Source of the DNA: Dyella thiooxydans
GTDB taxonomy: Bacteria > Pseudomonadota > Gammaproteobacteria > Xanthomonadales > Rhodanobacteraceae
DNA: 64,000 nucleotides
Reading direction: 5' to 3'
NCBI RefSeq assembly: GCF_001641285.1
Contig: NZ_CP014841.1
Location: 3,746,501-3,810,500, forward strand
Positions 25,744-34,269 of the stretch are shown piece after piece; the stretch's first letter is position 1, and the number at the start of each line of letters is the position of its first letter. The notes under the pieces are model-generated. The model did no database searches. It had not been told where the DNA came from and saw only the letters and a program-made list of their open reading frames with translations. Both the position numbers and the translations under genes were made by a program.

Positions 25744-27018
25744 TCAGGCGATGCGTGGCGTCTCCGCGGCCGCGATATCGCGCTGCTGTGCCGTGGTCGG
25801 CGCCGGCAGGGACGGAGCCGGTGCTGCGGTCGCTGCGGACAGCTTCGCCGCGCTCTGCGCCATCGGCGTGTGCACGGCCTGGGCGGTGGGGACGTCGGCG
25901 TAGCGTTTGATGCCGGCGTCGTTCTGCACGGCGAAGGTGCGCGAACCGTCTTCGCTGATCGCCACCGCGTCGATGCGGGTGAGGCCCTGTGTCTTCGCCG
26001 CGGCAGCCAATGCGCTGGCGAGGTTGCGGCTGAGCTGGTCGGAGCGGCGACCCATGTCAGCGTCGATTTTCTGCACCCCGGCGAGTGCCTGCCGGTACAG
26101 CGGGTCGCCCGGCTCGGCGGTTCCGTCTTGCGCAGCCTGGCCGGCGCCGACCGTGGGCCGTGACGATGCCCTGATGGCCCGCTCCAGCGCGGCCTGGGTC
26201 TGCGGTCCGGCGATCCCGTCGACGGCAAGGTGATGGTCGCGCTGGAAGGCTTCGATCGCGGTCCGCGTGGCCGGCCCGAAGACGCCGTCGATCGCCAGTG
26301 GCCGGCCACCGGTGCCGGTGTAGCCCTGTCCCGCCAGCGCATGCTGGAGATCGCGCACGTGCTCGCCGTGGTCGCCCGGTTGCAGCAGGGCCGCCCCGTC
26401 GGCGACACGGCCGCGGTGCGTCGTCTGCAGCGGCGCATCGCCGATCGCCACCGCGCGGAACGAGGCGTCCGGGGACAGGCCGCGGGCGATGCCGGCCTGG
26501 TAGTCCGCGCGCATCTGCTCCAGCGCGCGGGCGGTTTCGTCGACGCCGATGCTGGCGCTGTTGGCGCCGCCGTAGTGGCTGGCACCACCGCGATCCGGGT
26601 CGCCGAAGCTGGCCCACTCCAGTGCCATCGCGACCTCGGCCGCATGCAGCGTGGCGTGCGGTTGGCCGGTGACGTAGTCGTGCACCTCGGGGCGCTTGTC
26701 GGTCACCAGGTACTCGGCAAAGATCCGGTCCTGCAGTTCGGGCGTGAAGCGCTGGCCCGGATCCAGGCCCAGGCTGGCCACCGCGCTGTCCATGGTGTCC
26801 GGGATGATCTGGTACAGACCCACCGCGAAGATTTCGCCGCGATGCTGGCGCGCCTGCACCTCGCCGAGCGTCATGCTGGAAAAGTCGATGGCACGGCTGG
26901 AGCCGCGGATGTGCGGCTGGCCGTCGTGGCCGATGTAGGTGCCGCCGTTGTAGTCGTCATAGCCGCGAGCCTGCGATTCGCCGCGGTGGATGAGGTCACG
27001 AAGGGGTTGCTGGCTCAT
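25744..27018 (-). CDS. Putative type IV-secreted antibacterial lysozyme-like effector with XVIPCD domain
   Basis: The 424-residue protein has three parts. Residues 1-180 form a lysozyme-like muramidase domain (RGESQARGYDDYNGGTYIG with candidate catalytic E14, then IDFSSMTLGEVQARQ, FAVGLYQIIPDTMDSAV, FTPELQDRIFAEYLV). Residues 215-282 are a peptidoglycan-binding domain (LAIDGVFGPATRTAIEAFQR). Residues 303-390 match the Xanthomonas VirD4-interacting conserved domain: GDPLYRQALAGVQKIDADMG, LTRIDAVAISEDGSRTFAVQ, VPTAQAVHTPMAQS, then an Ala/Pro/Gln tail. XVIPCDs route toxins to bacteria-killing type IV secretion systems. There is no signal peptide, as expected for that route. AAGGA precedes the ATG. 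The putative immunity lipoprotein lies 89 bases upstream on the same strand. Assignment rests on motif recognition. Confidence 0.82.
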   Translation of the reverse strand: MSQQPLRDLIHRGESQARGYDDYNGGTYIGHDGQPHIRGSSRAIDFSSMTLGEVQARQHRGEIFAVGLYQIIPDTMDSAVASLGLDPGQRFTPELQDRIFAEYLVTDKRPEVHDYVTGQPHATLHAAEVAMALEWASFGDPDRGGASHYGGANSASIGVDETARALEQMRADYQAGIARGLSPDASFRAVAIGDAPLQTTHRGRVADGAALLQPGDHGEHVRDLQHALAGQGYTGTGGRPLAIDGVFGPATRTAIEAFQRDHHLAVDGIAGPQTQAALERAIRASSRPTVGAGQAAQDGTAEPGDPLYRQALAGVQKIDADMGRRSDQLSRNLASALAAAAKTQGLTRIDAVAISEDGSRTFAVQNDAGIKRYADVPTAQAVHTPMAQSAAKLSAATAAPAPSLPAPTTAQQRDIAAAETPRIA

Positions 27019-27107
27019 GGAGGTCCTTCCCTGGATCGAGTGAGCGGATGTCTGGAGGCGCTGACGATCTCCGGTGCGGTGATCGTCGGTGCGGGTGCCG
27101 GTATGCG

Positions 27108-27620
27108 TCAGTGCGGCGTCGTCCCGGACGTGCCGGCCGGCGCCGGTTCGACCTGCCAGCTGGTGATGCGCAGCTGCGACTGGCCGGCGGGTGCGTTCCA
27201 GTCGCGCAGCGGGCCGAAGGTGTTGGCACGCATCACGTCATCTGCATCGCCGTGCCGGAACTGCATCTGGCAATGGCCGTCGCCGCTGCAGGCGCTGAGC
27301 TCGGGTATCTCGGTACAGGCGCGGCAGCTGGCCAGTTCCGGATGGGACGAACACAGTTTTTGTGCGTTGCCGCCGACCACGTTGGCCAGGCACTTCGCGT
27401 CCGGCAGCGGGCGCCAGCCGTGGTCGAGCATCTGCTTGCGAAAGCTGCCGTAGGCCATGCCGGGGCGCAGCGCACCCTGGGCCACGTTCGTCGGTGCGGA
27501 ATCGTGGGTCGGGGCGGAGGATCCCGGCGCAGGGGTGCCGGAGGACGGCAGCGGGTGCGCCTGGCAGGCACCGAGGGCCAGCGCCAGCGGGAAGCCAAGC
27601 AGGGGGATGAAACGTTTCAT
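27108..27620 (-). CDS. Putative immunity lipoprotein for the adjacent lysozyme-like effector
   Basis: The 170-residue precursor is a lipoprotein (MKRFIPLLGFPLALALGAC, lipidated C19). A Ser/Pro/Thr-rich tether precedes a compact domain: LRPGMAYGSFRKQMLDHGWR, then a cysteine-rich stretch (AKCLANVVGGNAQKLC, ELASCRACTEIPELSACSGD, GHCQMQFRHGD). The many cysteines suit a periplasmic disulfide-bonded protein. In Xanthomonas, immunity proteins against muramidase effectors are periplasmic lipoproteins encoded directly upstream of the effector, as here. GGAGCTC sits before the ATG. The immunity role is inferred from position, localisation and this precedent. Confidence 0.72.
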   Translation of the reverse strand: MKRFIPLLGFPLALALGACQAHPLPSSGTPAPGSSAPTHDSAPTNVAQGALRPGMAYGSFRKQMLDHGWRPLPDAKCLANVVGGNAQKLCSSHPELASCRACTEIPELSACSGDGHCQMQFRHGDADDVMRANTFGPLRDWNAPAGQSQLRITSWQVEPAPAGTSGTTPH

Positions 27621-28002
27621 GGTGGCGAGCTCCATGCCGGTGGAATCGACGGTCCGTGTGCTGCCGCCATGCAGCGGGTCGACGCTGCGGCAGGCGGCTG
27701 CTGCAGAGCATGCCTCAGCCGCCGGCAGCGAAATGCGAGCCAGACCCCGTTGTCGCCGGCTGCCCGGTCTCCCGGTGGATCGCGCGCGCCTGCGCCCGCG
27801 TCGCCCCGCAAAGCGGGTGTCCCGGCGCGCCCTTGAGACTTTCCGCGACGCCTGTGGCGATCCCGATGCCGGGTCCGTCACGATGTGCGCGCGGGCCAGT
27901 CGACGCCGGCGCGCTTTCGCTGCACTCTTCGATTGCCAGTACTGTGCCAGCGAGGAAATCCACGAGTGAACTGCGCCGTCTCCGACGGATCGTGCGTGCG
28001 CC
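27621..28002. other. Divergent intergenic region, no gene recognised
   Basis: These 382 bases separate the immunity lipoprotein (minus) from the GH30 gene (plus) and must hold both promoters. Frames crossing it lack starts and domains. I see no clear operator or hairpin. Confidence 0.5.
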
Positions 28003-29571
28003 ATGGATGAGCATCGGGGCATTCCCGGCTGGCTGCCGGTGGTGGGCTTCGCGCTGATCACCGGCGTTGCGTTGGCCGGTCTGCATGCGACGCGTCAGGA
28101 GCCGGTAGCCCAGGCCGCCACGCCTGCGCCCCGCCCCGCCGACGAGCCGATCCTGCCCACCGTGCAGGTGTGGCTGAGCACGGCCGATCGCCGCGAGCTG
28201 CTGGCCCGCCAGCCGGACATCGGGATGATCCCGGGCACGGCGCAGCCGGGCGACGTGGTGGTCGACCCGAAAGCGACCTACCAGACCATGACCGGCTTCG
28301 GTGCCGCCATCACCGATGCGTCGGCGTGGCTGATCCAGAACCGGATGGACGGCGAGCAGCGTGCGGCCCTGCTGCGGGAGATGTTCGGTCCGCCGCCGGG
28401 GCTGAACATGGCCATGACGCGCCTGACCATCGGGGCCTCGGATTTTTCGCCCACGCCGTACACCCTCGACGACATGCCGGCCGGGCAGGTCGATCCGGAC
28501 CTGGCGCATTTCAACGTCGGCACCAATCTGCACGACCTGATCCCGACCGTGCGCGAGGCGCTGGCGATCAACCCGCAACTGCGGATCGTCGCTTCGCCGT
28601 GGAGCCCGCCGGCGTGGATGAAGACCAGCGGCAAGCTGATCGGCGGCGAGCTGCTGCCGCAGTACGAAAGCGCCTATGCCGACTATCTGGTGAAGTACGT
28701 CGACACGTTTCGCGGCTACGGCATCCCGATCTTCGCGCTCACCGTGCAGAACGAGCCGGGCTACGAGCCGGGAACCTATCCCGGGATGCTGATGCCGGCG
28801 GCAACGCGGACCAGCCTGATCGGGCAGTACCTCGGCCCGGAGCTGGCCAGCCGCCGGCGCCGGGTGCGCATCCTGGCGTGGGACCACAACTGGGACGCGC
28901 CGGACCAGCCGCTGGACGTGCTGGCCGATCCGCTGGCCGCGCCCTACGTGTCCGGCGTGGCATGGCACTGCTACGCCGGTACGCCCTCGGTGCAGACCGA
29001 CGTGCATCGCGCGCATCCGGACAAGGATGCCTACATCACCGAATGCTCGGGCGGCGACTGGGCATCGGCGAAGCACGGCGAGCTGCTTTGGTTCGCGCGC
29101 GACCTGCTGCTGGCCGGCATCCGCAACTGGGCGCGCGGCGTCATCTACTGGAACCTGGCGCTGGACGAGAACCACGGTCCGCATGCCGGTGGCTGCGACC
29201 TGTGCAAGGGCGTGGTCACCATCGACTCGCAGACCGGTGCGGTGATCCGCAATGACGAGTACTACGCGTTCGCTCATTTCAGCCGTTTCGTGCCGCCGGG
29301 CGCGGTGCGGGTGGGTTCCAGCGAGCCGGACAAGGACGTGGTCAACGTGGCGTTCGTGATTCCGGACGACGGCACGCTGGTCATGGTCATGGTCAACAGC
29401 CGCACCGAGGCCTATGCGGTGAAGGTGGACCAGGGCGACGTCGGCTTTCGTTACACCATGCCGGCGCAGAGCGTGGCCACCTTTGTCTGGCAGCCGGATC
29501 CGGTCGGCAGCTGGGCGAAGCGGCTCAAGCGGTGGCTGGGCGATCTTCGTGCCGTGGTGCCGCACGGCTGA
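28003..29571 (+). CDS. Glycoside hydrolase family 30 (glucosylceramidase/beta-1,6-glucanase type)
   Basis: The 522-residue enzyme hydrolyses beta-glycosidic bonds with retention. A single N-terminal hydrophobic segment (WLPVVGFALITGVALAGL) is a signal peptide or anchor, placing the enzyme outside the cytoplasm. The TIM barrel contains QTMTGFGAAITDASAWLI, SPWSPPAWMKTSGKLIGG, the acid/base E251 in TVQNEPGYEPG and the nucleophile E347 in YITECSGG. WALDENHGPHAGGC-like sequence (NLALDENHGPHAGGCDLCKG) and a C-terminal beta domain follow. The substrate could be beta-1,6-glucan or a glucosyl conjugate; no sugar operon is adjacent. The start is provisional because no strong ribosome binding site is seen. 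Confidence 0.9.
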   Translation: MDEHRGIPGWLPVVGFALITGVALAGLHATRQEPVAQAATPAPRPADEPILPTVQVWLSTADRRELLARQPDIGMIPGTAQPGDVVVDPKATYQTMTGFGAAITDASAWLIQNRMDGEQRAALLREMFGPPPGLNMAMTRLTIGASDFSPTPYTLDDMPAGQVDPDLAHFNVGTNLHDLIPTVREALAINPQLRIVASPWSPPAWMKTSGKLIGGELLPQYESAYADYLVKYVDTFRGYGIPIFALTVQNEPGYEPGTYPGMLMPAATRTSLIGQYLGPELASRRRRVRILAWDHNWDAPDQPLDVLADPLAAPYVSGVAWHCYAGTPSVQTDVHRAHPDKDAYITECSGGDWASAKHGELLWFARDLLLAGIRNWARGVIYWNLALDENHGPHAGGCDLCKGVVTIDSQTGAVIRNDEYYAFAHFSRFVPPGAVRVGSSEPDKDVVNVAFVIPDDGTLVMVMVNSRTEAYAVKVDQGDVGFRYTMPAQSVATFVWQPDPVGSWAKRLKRWLGDLRAVVPHG

Positions 29572-29591
29572 AGCGCCGCGCCCGGCATCGC

Positions 29592-30512
29592 TCATTCCGT
29601 GCGGTGCGATGCGGCGTGCGATGGCTCGCGTGCGTAGTGCGAGGGCGTCATGCCGACGTGGCGACTGAAGGCGATGCTGAAGGTGCTGGCCGAGCTGTAG
29701 CCGACGCGCTCGGCGACTTCGGCGACGTTGTTTTCGCGACGACGCAGCAGCTGCTTGGCCAGCGCCATGCGCCAGCCGAGCAGGTAGGCCATCGGCGCCA
29801 CGCCGACGGTGCGGTTGAAGCGCTCGAAGAAGGCCGAGCGCGACAGCGCGGCCTGTTTCGCCAGCTCTGCCACGGTCCAGCCGCGGGTGGGCTGCGCATG
29901 CATGGCGCGGATCGCCATGGCCACGCGCTCGTCGGCCAGCCCGCGGACCAGGCCGGGGGAGGCATCCGTGCCGGCGGTGGAACGCAGCGCCTCGATCAGC
30001 AACACCTCGAGCAGGCGGGCCAGCACCACCTCGCGCGCCGGCCGCTGCGCGCGCGATTCCTCGCCCACCAGTTTCGTCAACAGCGCGAGCCGGTGTTCGC
30101 CGCGCACGTGCACCAGTTGCGGCAGCAGCGACACCAGCAGGTCGGCGTCGGGCGAGTCGAAGCTGCAGTGGCCGACCAGCATGCGCAGATCGGTCGGGCC
30201 GTCTTCGCTGCCGATGCGGTACACGCCTTCGGCCTGAACCACCGGCACGCTGCGGGTGCCGGCCGGCGGCGGCTGCAGGCTGGACATCGTCATGCCCCAG
30301 ACCGCCGGCACCAGCAGGAAGTCGCCGGGCTCGAGAGCGATCGGCGCATGCTCGTCCACCGCGACGCGGCAGCCACCTTCCAGGACCAGGCAGTAGAACG
30401 GCTGCCCGGTGTCGGAACGCTGCACGTGCCACTGGCCGGCGCCGGCCACGGTCTTGGCGAACCGGGCGGCGGGTTGCAGCAGGGAGACCACCTCGGCGAG
30501 GGGATCGGTCAT
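29592..30512 (-). CDS. AraC-family transcriptional regulator with cupin sensor domain
   Basis: A 306-residue regulator. The N-terminal cupin (AraC_binding/cupin_6) domain includes FYCLVLEGGCRVAVDE and PIALEPGDFLLVPAVWGM. Two helix-turn-helix motifs lie in the C-terminal 100 residues: WTVAELAKQAALSRSAFFER and VAEVAERVGYSSASTFSIAF, with the GMTPSHYARE ending. It is divergent from the SDR gene at 30618 and probably controls it; regulators of this class often respond to small organic compounds. The stop codons of this gene and GH30 are convergent, 20 bases apart. Confidence 0.92.
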   Translation of the reverse strand: MTDPLAEVVSLLQPAARFAKTVAGAGQWHVQRSDTGQPFYCLVLEGGCRVAVDEHAPIALEPGDFLLVPAVWGMTMSSLQPPPAGTRSVPVVQAEGVYRIGSEDGPTDLRMLVGHCSFDSPDADLLVSLLPQLVHVRGEHRLALLTKLVGEESRAQRPAREVVLARLLEVLLIEALRSTAGTDASPGLVRGLADERVAMAIRAMHAQPTRGWTVAELAKQAALSRSAFFERFNRTVGVAPMAYLLGWRMALAKQLLRRRENNVAEVAERVGYSSASTFSIAFSRHVGMTPSHYAREPSHAASHRTE

Positions 30513-30533
30513 GCAGGACTCCTGGAAAACAAA

Positions 30534-30564
30534 TACGGACTACCAATCGTAGATAGTACGGCTT
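30534..30564. promoter_or_regulatory. Candidate AraC-type operator (direct repeats)
   Basis: TACGGACT (30534-30541) and TACGGCTT (30557-30564) are near-identical direct repeats 23 bases apart in the 105-base region between the divergent AraC and SDR genes. AraC proteins commonly bind paired direct repeats about two helix turns apart. The match is short, so this is tentative. Confidence 0.35.
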
Positions 30565-30617
30565 CGGCCACCTATCGTGACGCTCCTGCCTCTTTCCCTG
30601 CACCCCAAGGAGCTTCC

Positions 30618-31358
30618 ATGAAGACCGTCCTGATCACCGGCTGTTCGTCCGGCTTCGGCCTGGCCATCGCCCGCACCTTCCTGGACCGTGGCTGGCAGGT
30701 CGCGGCCACCATGCGCACGCCGCGCGAGGATCTGCTGCCGGTCTCCGCCCGCCTGCGCGTACTGCCGCTGGATGTCACCGACCCAGCCAGCATCGACCGC
30801 GCGGTGGCCGCGGCCGGGCCGGTCGACGTGCTGGTCAACAACGCCGGCTTCGGCGCCGCGGCACCCTTCGAGCTGACCTCGCCGGCACTGGCCCGCGAGC
30901 TGTTCGAGACCAACACCCTCGGCACGATGGCGCTGACCCAGGCGGTGTTGCCGCAGTTCCGGGCGCGCCAGGCAGGCGTGATCGTCAATGTCACCTCCAG
31001 CGTCACCCTGAAGGCGCTGCCGCTGGTGGCGATGTACACCGCGAGCAAGGCGGCGGTGAACGCCTTCACCGAATCGATGGCGGTGGAGCTGGCGCCGTTC
31101 GGCATCCGCGTGCATCTGGTGCTGCCCGGTCGCTCGCCGGAAACCCGGTTCGGCGACAACGCGCGTCGCGAGGGTCTGGAGCACGGCGCCTACGCCGGGA
31201 CGGTGCAGCAGGTGCTTGCCGGCATGCGCGACGCCTCCCGTCCGGTCACCCATGCCGCCGACGTGGCCGAGGCGGTGTGGTGTGCCGCCACCGATCCCGA
31301 CTCGCCGATGCGCCTGCCGGCGGGGGAGGACGCGCTGGCCTGGGCGCGGGCAAGCTGA
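30618..31358 (+). CDS. Short-chain dehydrogenase/reductase
   Basis: The 246-residue classical SDR has the cofactor motif TGCSSGFGLAIA, the NNAG motif (VDVLVNNAGFG), the catalytic serine region VNVTSSVTLKA, and Y140-x-x-x-K144 (MYTASKAAVN). MRTPRE after the second strand suggests NADP use. It would oxidise or reduce a small alcohol or ketone; the substrate is unknown. CCAAGGAGC precedes the ATG. The divergent AraC-family gene is the likely regulator. Confidence 0.93.
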   Translation: MKTVLITGCSSGFGLAIARTFLDRGWQVAATMRTPREDLLPVSARLRVLPLDVTDPASIDRAVAAAGPVDVLVNNAGFGAAAPFELTSPALARELFETNTLGTMALTQAVLPQFRARQAGVIVNVTSSVTLKALPLVAMYTASKAAVNAFTESMAVELAPFGIRVHLVLPGRSPETRFGDNARREGLEHGAYAGTVQQVLAGMRDASRPVTHAADVAEAVWCAATDPDSPMRLPAGEDALAWARAS

Positions 31359-31420
31359 GCGGGGCGGGTGGCATGCCGTCGCGCACGGATGTCGATATGC
31401 GGCGTGCCGGCACGTCGGGA

Positions 31421-31457
31421 GGGTGAGGGGGCGCCGACGCGCCCCCGGACTTCACCC
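31421..31457 (+). terminator. Hairpin downstream of the SDR gene
   Basis: An inner 8-bp stem (GGGGGCGC with its complement) with a 4-base loop is extended by GGGTGA/TCACCC. It lies between the SDR stop and the VOC gene start, ending just before the VOC ribosome binding site. No T tract is seen, so it may be a terminator or a leader structure for the VOC gene. Confidence 0.4.
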
Positions 31458-31474
31458 ACCCAAGGAGCCTGCCC

Positions 31475-31879
31475 ATGCAACTGGTCGTCTATCTCAACTT
31501 CCCCGGTACCGCGCGCGAAGCGATGGATTTCTACGCCGAGGCGCTCGGCGGCAAGGTCACCCAGCGCTTCACCTACGGCCAGTCGCCGATGGGCGAGCAG
31601 ATGTCGGAGGCCGATCGCGACAAGGTCATGCACTCGCAGGTGGAGGTCGGTGCTGCCCTGCTGATGGGCGCGGACGGTCCGTCGCCGCACGCGGCCGGCA
31701 GCACCACGGTCAACGTCATGCCGGAGACGCCGGAAGAGGCCGAGCGCATCTTCGCCGCGCTCGCGGTAGGCGGCGAGGTGACCATGCCGCTGGATGAGAC
31801 GTTCTGGGCCCACCGTTTCGGCGCGCTCACCGACCGGTTCGGCAAGCGCTGGATGGTGAATTGCCTCAAGCCGATGTGA
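31475..31879 (+). CDS. VOC-family (PhnB/glyoxalase-like) protein
   Basis: The 134-residue protein is a vicinal-oxygen-chelate fold member of the PhnB-like group: VVYLNFPGTAREAMDFYAEA, GKVTQRFTYGQSPMG, HSQVEVGAALLMGADGP, NVMPETPEEAERIFAALA and the ending FGALTDRFGKRWMVNC. These cytoplasmic proteins often lack a demonstrated enzymatic activity. CCAAGGAG precedes the ATG. It follows the SDR gene on the same strand, with a hairpin between. Confidence 0.9.
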   Translation: MQLVVYLNFPGTAREAMDFYAEALGGKVTQRFTYGQSPMGEQMSEADRDKVMHSQVEVGAALLMGADGPSPHAAGSTTVNVMPETPEEAERIFAALAVGGEVTMPLDETFWAHRFGALTDRFGKRWMVNCLKPM

Positions 31880-32075
31880 GCTGGCACCGGCGGGCATGAT
31901 GCTCCGGCGCGCGCGGGAGCCGGGGCGGTGCCGTCACCCGCCGCTGATCAATCGATATCTGCGCTGACTGGCTTCGCGCGCGCAAGCAGGGATTCACGGG
32001 TGCGCGACGGGCGCGCGCCTAGAACGGACTCGCCGCCGTCGCGGCATCCCTCCCCGACTGAGACGAGGCACTGTC

Positions 32076-32264
32076 ATGGATCACAATCGCACCGAAGGCA
32101 CCAAGCGCGAGATCAAGGGCTCGCTGAAGGAAATGGCCGGCAAGGTCACTGGCAACCATGCCAGGGAAGCGGCCGGCAAGCTCGAGAAGAACGCCGGCAA
32201 GGTGCAGAAGGAACTGGGCAAGGCGGCCGACGAAATCCGCCAGGACAACAAGCGCCATCACTGA
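32076..32264 (+). CDS. CsbD-family stress protein
   Basis: A 62-residue hydrophilic helical protein with the CsbD pattern: NRTEGTKREIKGSLKEMAGK, VTGNHAREAAGKLEKNAGKV and the basic tail DNKRHH. CsbD-like proteins are induced by general stress in many bacteria; their biochemical role is unknown. The ATG follows GAGACGAGG. A strong terminator starts 17 bases after the stop, so it is a monocistronic unit. Confidence 0.9.
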   Translation: MDHNRTEGTKREIKGSLKEMAGKVTGNHAREAAGKLEKNAGKVQKELGKAADEIRQDNKRHH

Positions 32265-32280
32265 CGCGTTTGCGCGGGGC

Positions 32281-32316
32281 GGGCGGTCGGAACCTGCCGG
32301 TTCCGACCGCCCTTTC
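32281..32316 (+). terminator. Intrinsic terminator after the CsbD-like gene
   Basis: A perfect 14-bp stem (GGGCGGTCGGAACC with its complement) and a 4-base loop are followed by TTTCGTTG. It may also end transcription of the convergent gene at 32340-33080. Confidence 0.85.
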
Positions 32317-32339
32317 GTTGAGGGGATGCCGGAATGCGC

Positions 32340-33080
32340 TCAACGTCCGCCAGGCGGGATCAGCAGCGGGTTGCTGCCGGGTCCCCCGCGACTGGCCGCG
32401 GGGCGGCAGCCGTGCTCCCGTTCGACCCGGTCCATGTCCTCGTCGGTGATGCCCAGGGCGGCGCGCTCGCGCCGGGACAGGTCGCGCCATTGCGCGAGCT
32501 GCAGGCACTTCGGGTCGGCTCCGCCGGTCAGCCCGGCGATCGCCCGGACCAGGCCACCCATCCCCTGCGAGCGTGGATCGCTCATGCGGAATACCGGCGC
32601 GCCCGGCACGAATGCCTGTCCGGGCAGGCGGACGGCCGGTGGCGTGGCGGGTTGCAGCCGGTTTCCTCCGGGGATGTAGTCCGGTTCCACCGATGCCGCC
32701 GGGAGCGAGGTAATGAGCGTTGACGCTGCGGGTGTCGGCATCCGCCCCCTCGCCGCTGTCTGGCGGGCGGTGACGCGCGGCCGGCGATGCCGGCGCCTGG
32801 CCGCGTCCGGCGGGGAGGTGTGACGCAAGCCGCGGGTGACGTTCGCCGGTGCAGATGTCGTGGCGGGATCGCGGGTCATCCAGCGCAGGTGAAGCGCGTC
32901 GTCGATCCGGCGGCTGCGCGGACGTTCCTGCCGACCCGGTGCCCCGGGCATGGTCAGTACCAGCCACGCGGCCAGGTGCAGCGCCAGGGTGAGTGCCAGC
33001 GGCACGGCGCGCGCCAGTGCACGTGTCATCGCCTTCCGGCGAGAGGGCGCTGCGGCAACCGCGGATCGTGGCAGGGACAT
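32340..33080 (-). CDS. Hypothetical membrane-anchored protein
   Basis: I do not recognise this 246-residue protein. A single hydrophobic segment near the N-terminus (ARAVPLALTLALHLAAWLVL) would anchor it with the C-terminus outside, followed by a long Arg/Pro-rich stretch. The conserved-looking part is C-terminal: QGMGGLVRAIAGLTGGADPK, CLQLAQWRDLSRRERAALGI, TDEDMDRVEREHGC, with two cysteines. This resembles a TonB-like or envelope-scaffold layout, but no known domain is visible. ATG 33080 is used; ATG 33029 with GGAAGG just upstream is equally possible. Confidence 0.6.
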   Translation of the reverse strand: MSLPRSAVAAAPSRRKAMTRALARAVPLALTLALHLAAWLVLTMPGAPGRQERPRSRRIDDALHLRWMTRDPATTSAPANVTRGLRHTSPPDAARRRHRRPRVTARQTAARGRMPTPAASTLITSLPAASVEPDYIPGGNRLQPATPPAVRLPGQAFVPGAPVFRMSDPRSQGMGGLVRAIAGLTGGADPKCLQLAQWRDLSRRERAALGITDEDMDRVEREHGCRPAASRGGPGSNPLLIPPGGR

Positions 33081-33251
33081 CCGTCTTCCATGGCGGGTGG
33101 GCGTCGTTGGGACCGTGCAGGGACGCGGCAAGTTTCCGTAGACGCCGCGACGCACTTGCCATGGGTGGGCGCGCTTTGGCCCGCGATCCCCCGCATGGCA
33201 GGATCCGCGCTGGCGTCGCAGGCGGGCGGCGCGGACAGCGGGGACGATTGC

Positions 33252-33911
33252 GTGGATCACGAATTCTGGCTGCAGCGCTGGCGCGAGGGTCGCATCGGCT
33301 TTCACCAGGACGCGGTGACGCCCTGGCTGCGCGAGTACTGGCCGGGCCTGGGCCTGCCAGCGGGCAGCCAGGTGTTCGTGCCGCTCGCGGGCAAGTCGCT
33401 GGATCTGGTGTGGCTGGCCGCGCAGGGGCATCACGTGCTCGGCGTGGAGCTGTCGCCGCTGGCGGTGGAGCAGTTCTTCGCCGGGCACGCGCTGGCGCCG
33501 CAGCTGAGTGAATCGCGTTACGGCCGTCACTACCGCGCGGGAAACCTGGAGCTGATCTGCGGCGATGCCTTCGGGCTGGATGACGAAGTGCTCGCCGGAT
33601 GCGCAGCGGTGTACGACCGTGCCGCGATGATCGCGCTGCCGCCACCGCTGCGCGAGCGCTACGTGGACGGGCTGTATGCCTGCCTGCCGTCCGGCTGTCG
33701 CGGCTTGCTGATCACGCTGGAATATCCGCAGGCCCAGAAGCACGGCCCGCCGTTCTCGGTGCCCGAAGCCGAGGTGCACGGGCGTCTCGACCGCGACTGG
33801 CAGGTTACCGCGCTGGCTCGCCGGGACATCCTGGCCGACCAGCCCGGCTTCGTCGCCGAGGGCGTCACGGCGCTGGAAACGGTCGCCTACCGACTCGATC
33901 GTCGCGCCTGA
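33252..33911 (+). CDS. tpm: Thiopurine S-methyltransferase family protein
   Basis: The 219-residue enzyme transfers methyl from S-adenosylmethionine to thiol or chalcogen groups; bacterial members can methylate selenium and tellurium species. FWLQRWREGRIGFHQDAVTP opens the domain. The SAM-binding region is VFVPLAGKSLDLVWLAAQGH. YDRAAMIALPPPLRERYV and LITLEYPQAQKHGPPFSV are characteristic of the family. The start is GTG at 33252 (MDHEFWLQRW), after GGGGA, because it gives the usual family length of about 218 and begins exactly at the conserved N-terminus. Confidence 0.92.
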   Translation: MDHEFWLQRWREGRIGFHQDAVTPWLREYWPGLGLPAGSQVFVPLAGKSLDLVWLAAQGHHVLGVELSPLAVEQFFAGHALAPQLSESRYGRHYRAGNLELICGDAFGLDDEVLAGCAAVYDRAAMIALPPPLRERYVDGLYACLPSGCRGLLITLEYPQAQKHGPPFSVPEAEVHGRLDRDWQVTALARRDILADQPGFVAEGVTALETVAYRLDRRA

Positions 33912-34269
33912 AGGCAGCCCATCCCGCACGATCCGGATCGATGGCCGACCGGTGCGCCGGGCATGGATGGATGAGATGCCGCTCCGTCAGGATCCGGCGC
34001 TTGCGGTCATCACGGGGATGCGCCGATCCCCGTCGGCGAACCGTGCCCGCTGCGGACACGCCGCGGCGCATCCGGGACTCCTGCATGGCGCAATTTCTTG
34101 CAGGCAAATCGGCACGCGATTTGTCCCGGAAGGTTCACATCCGGCTGCTTGAATCACCACGAGGCCGCTGGCGACGCGCACGTCCTTTCGCCACCGGCAC
34201 GAAGGGGGAATCCAACGACCGGGCCCGTTGATGGGCCTGCGCTGCCGTCTTCTTTTCAGGAGTCTTCTC
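33912..34269. other. Intergenic region before the phosphoesterase gene
   Basis: These 358 bases contain no supported gene. The frame of the phosphoesterase remains open to 34228, but the better ribosome binding site favours the start at 34270. The region should carry the phosphoesterase promoter; no operator or hairpin was identified. Confidence 0.45.

Noticed and set aside
25744-27018. Interpretation of the effector as a phage endolysin
   Set aside because: There are no neighbouring phage genes, and the C-terminal XVIPCD-like domain and adjacent immunity lipoprotein fit a secreted toxin better.
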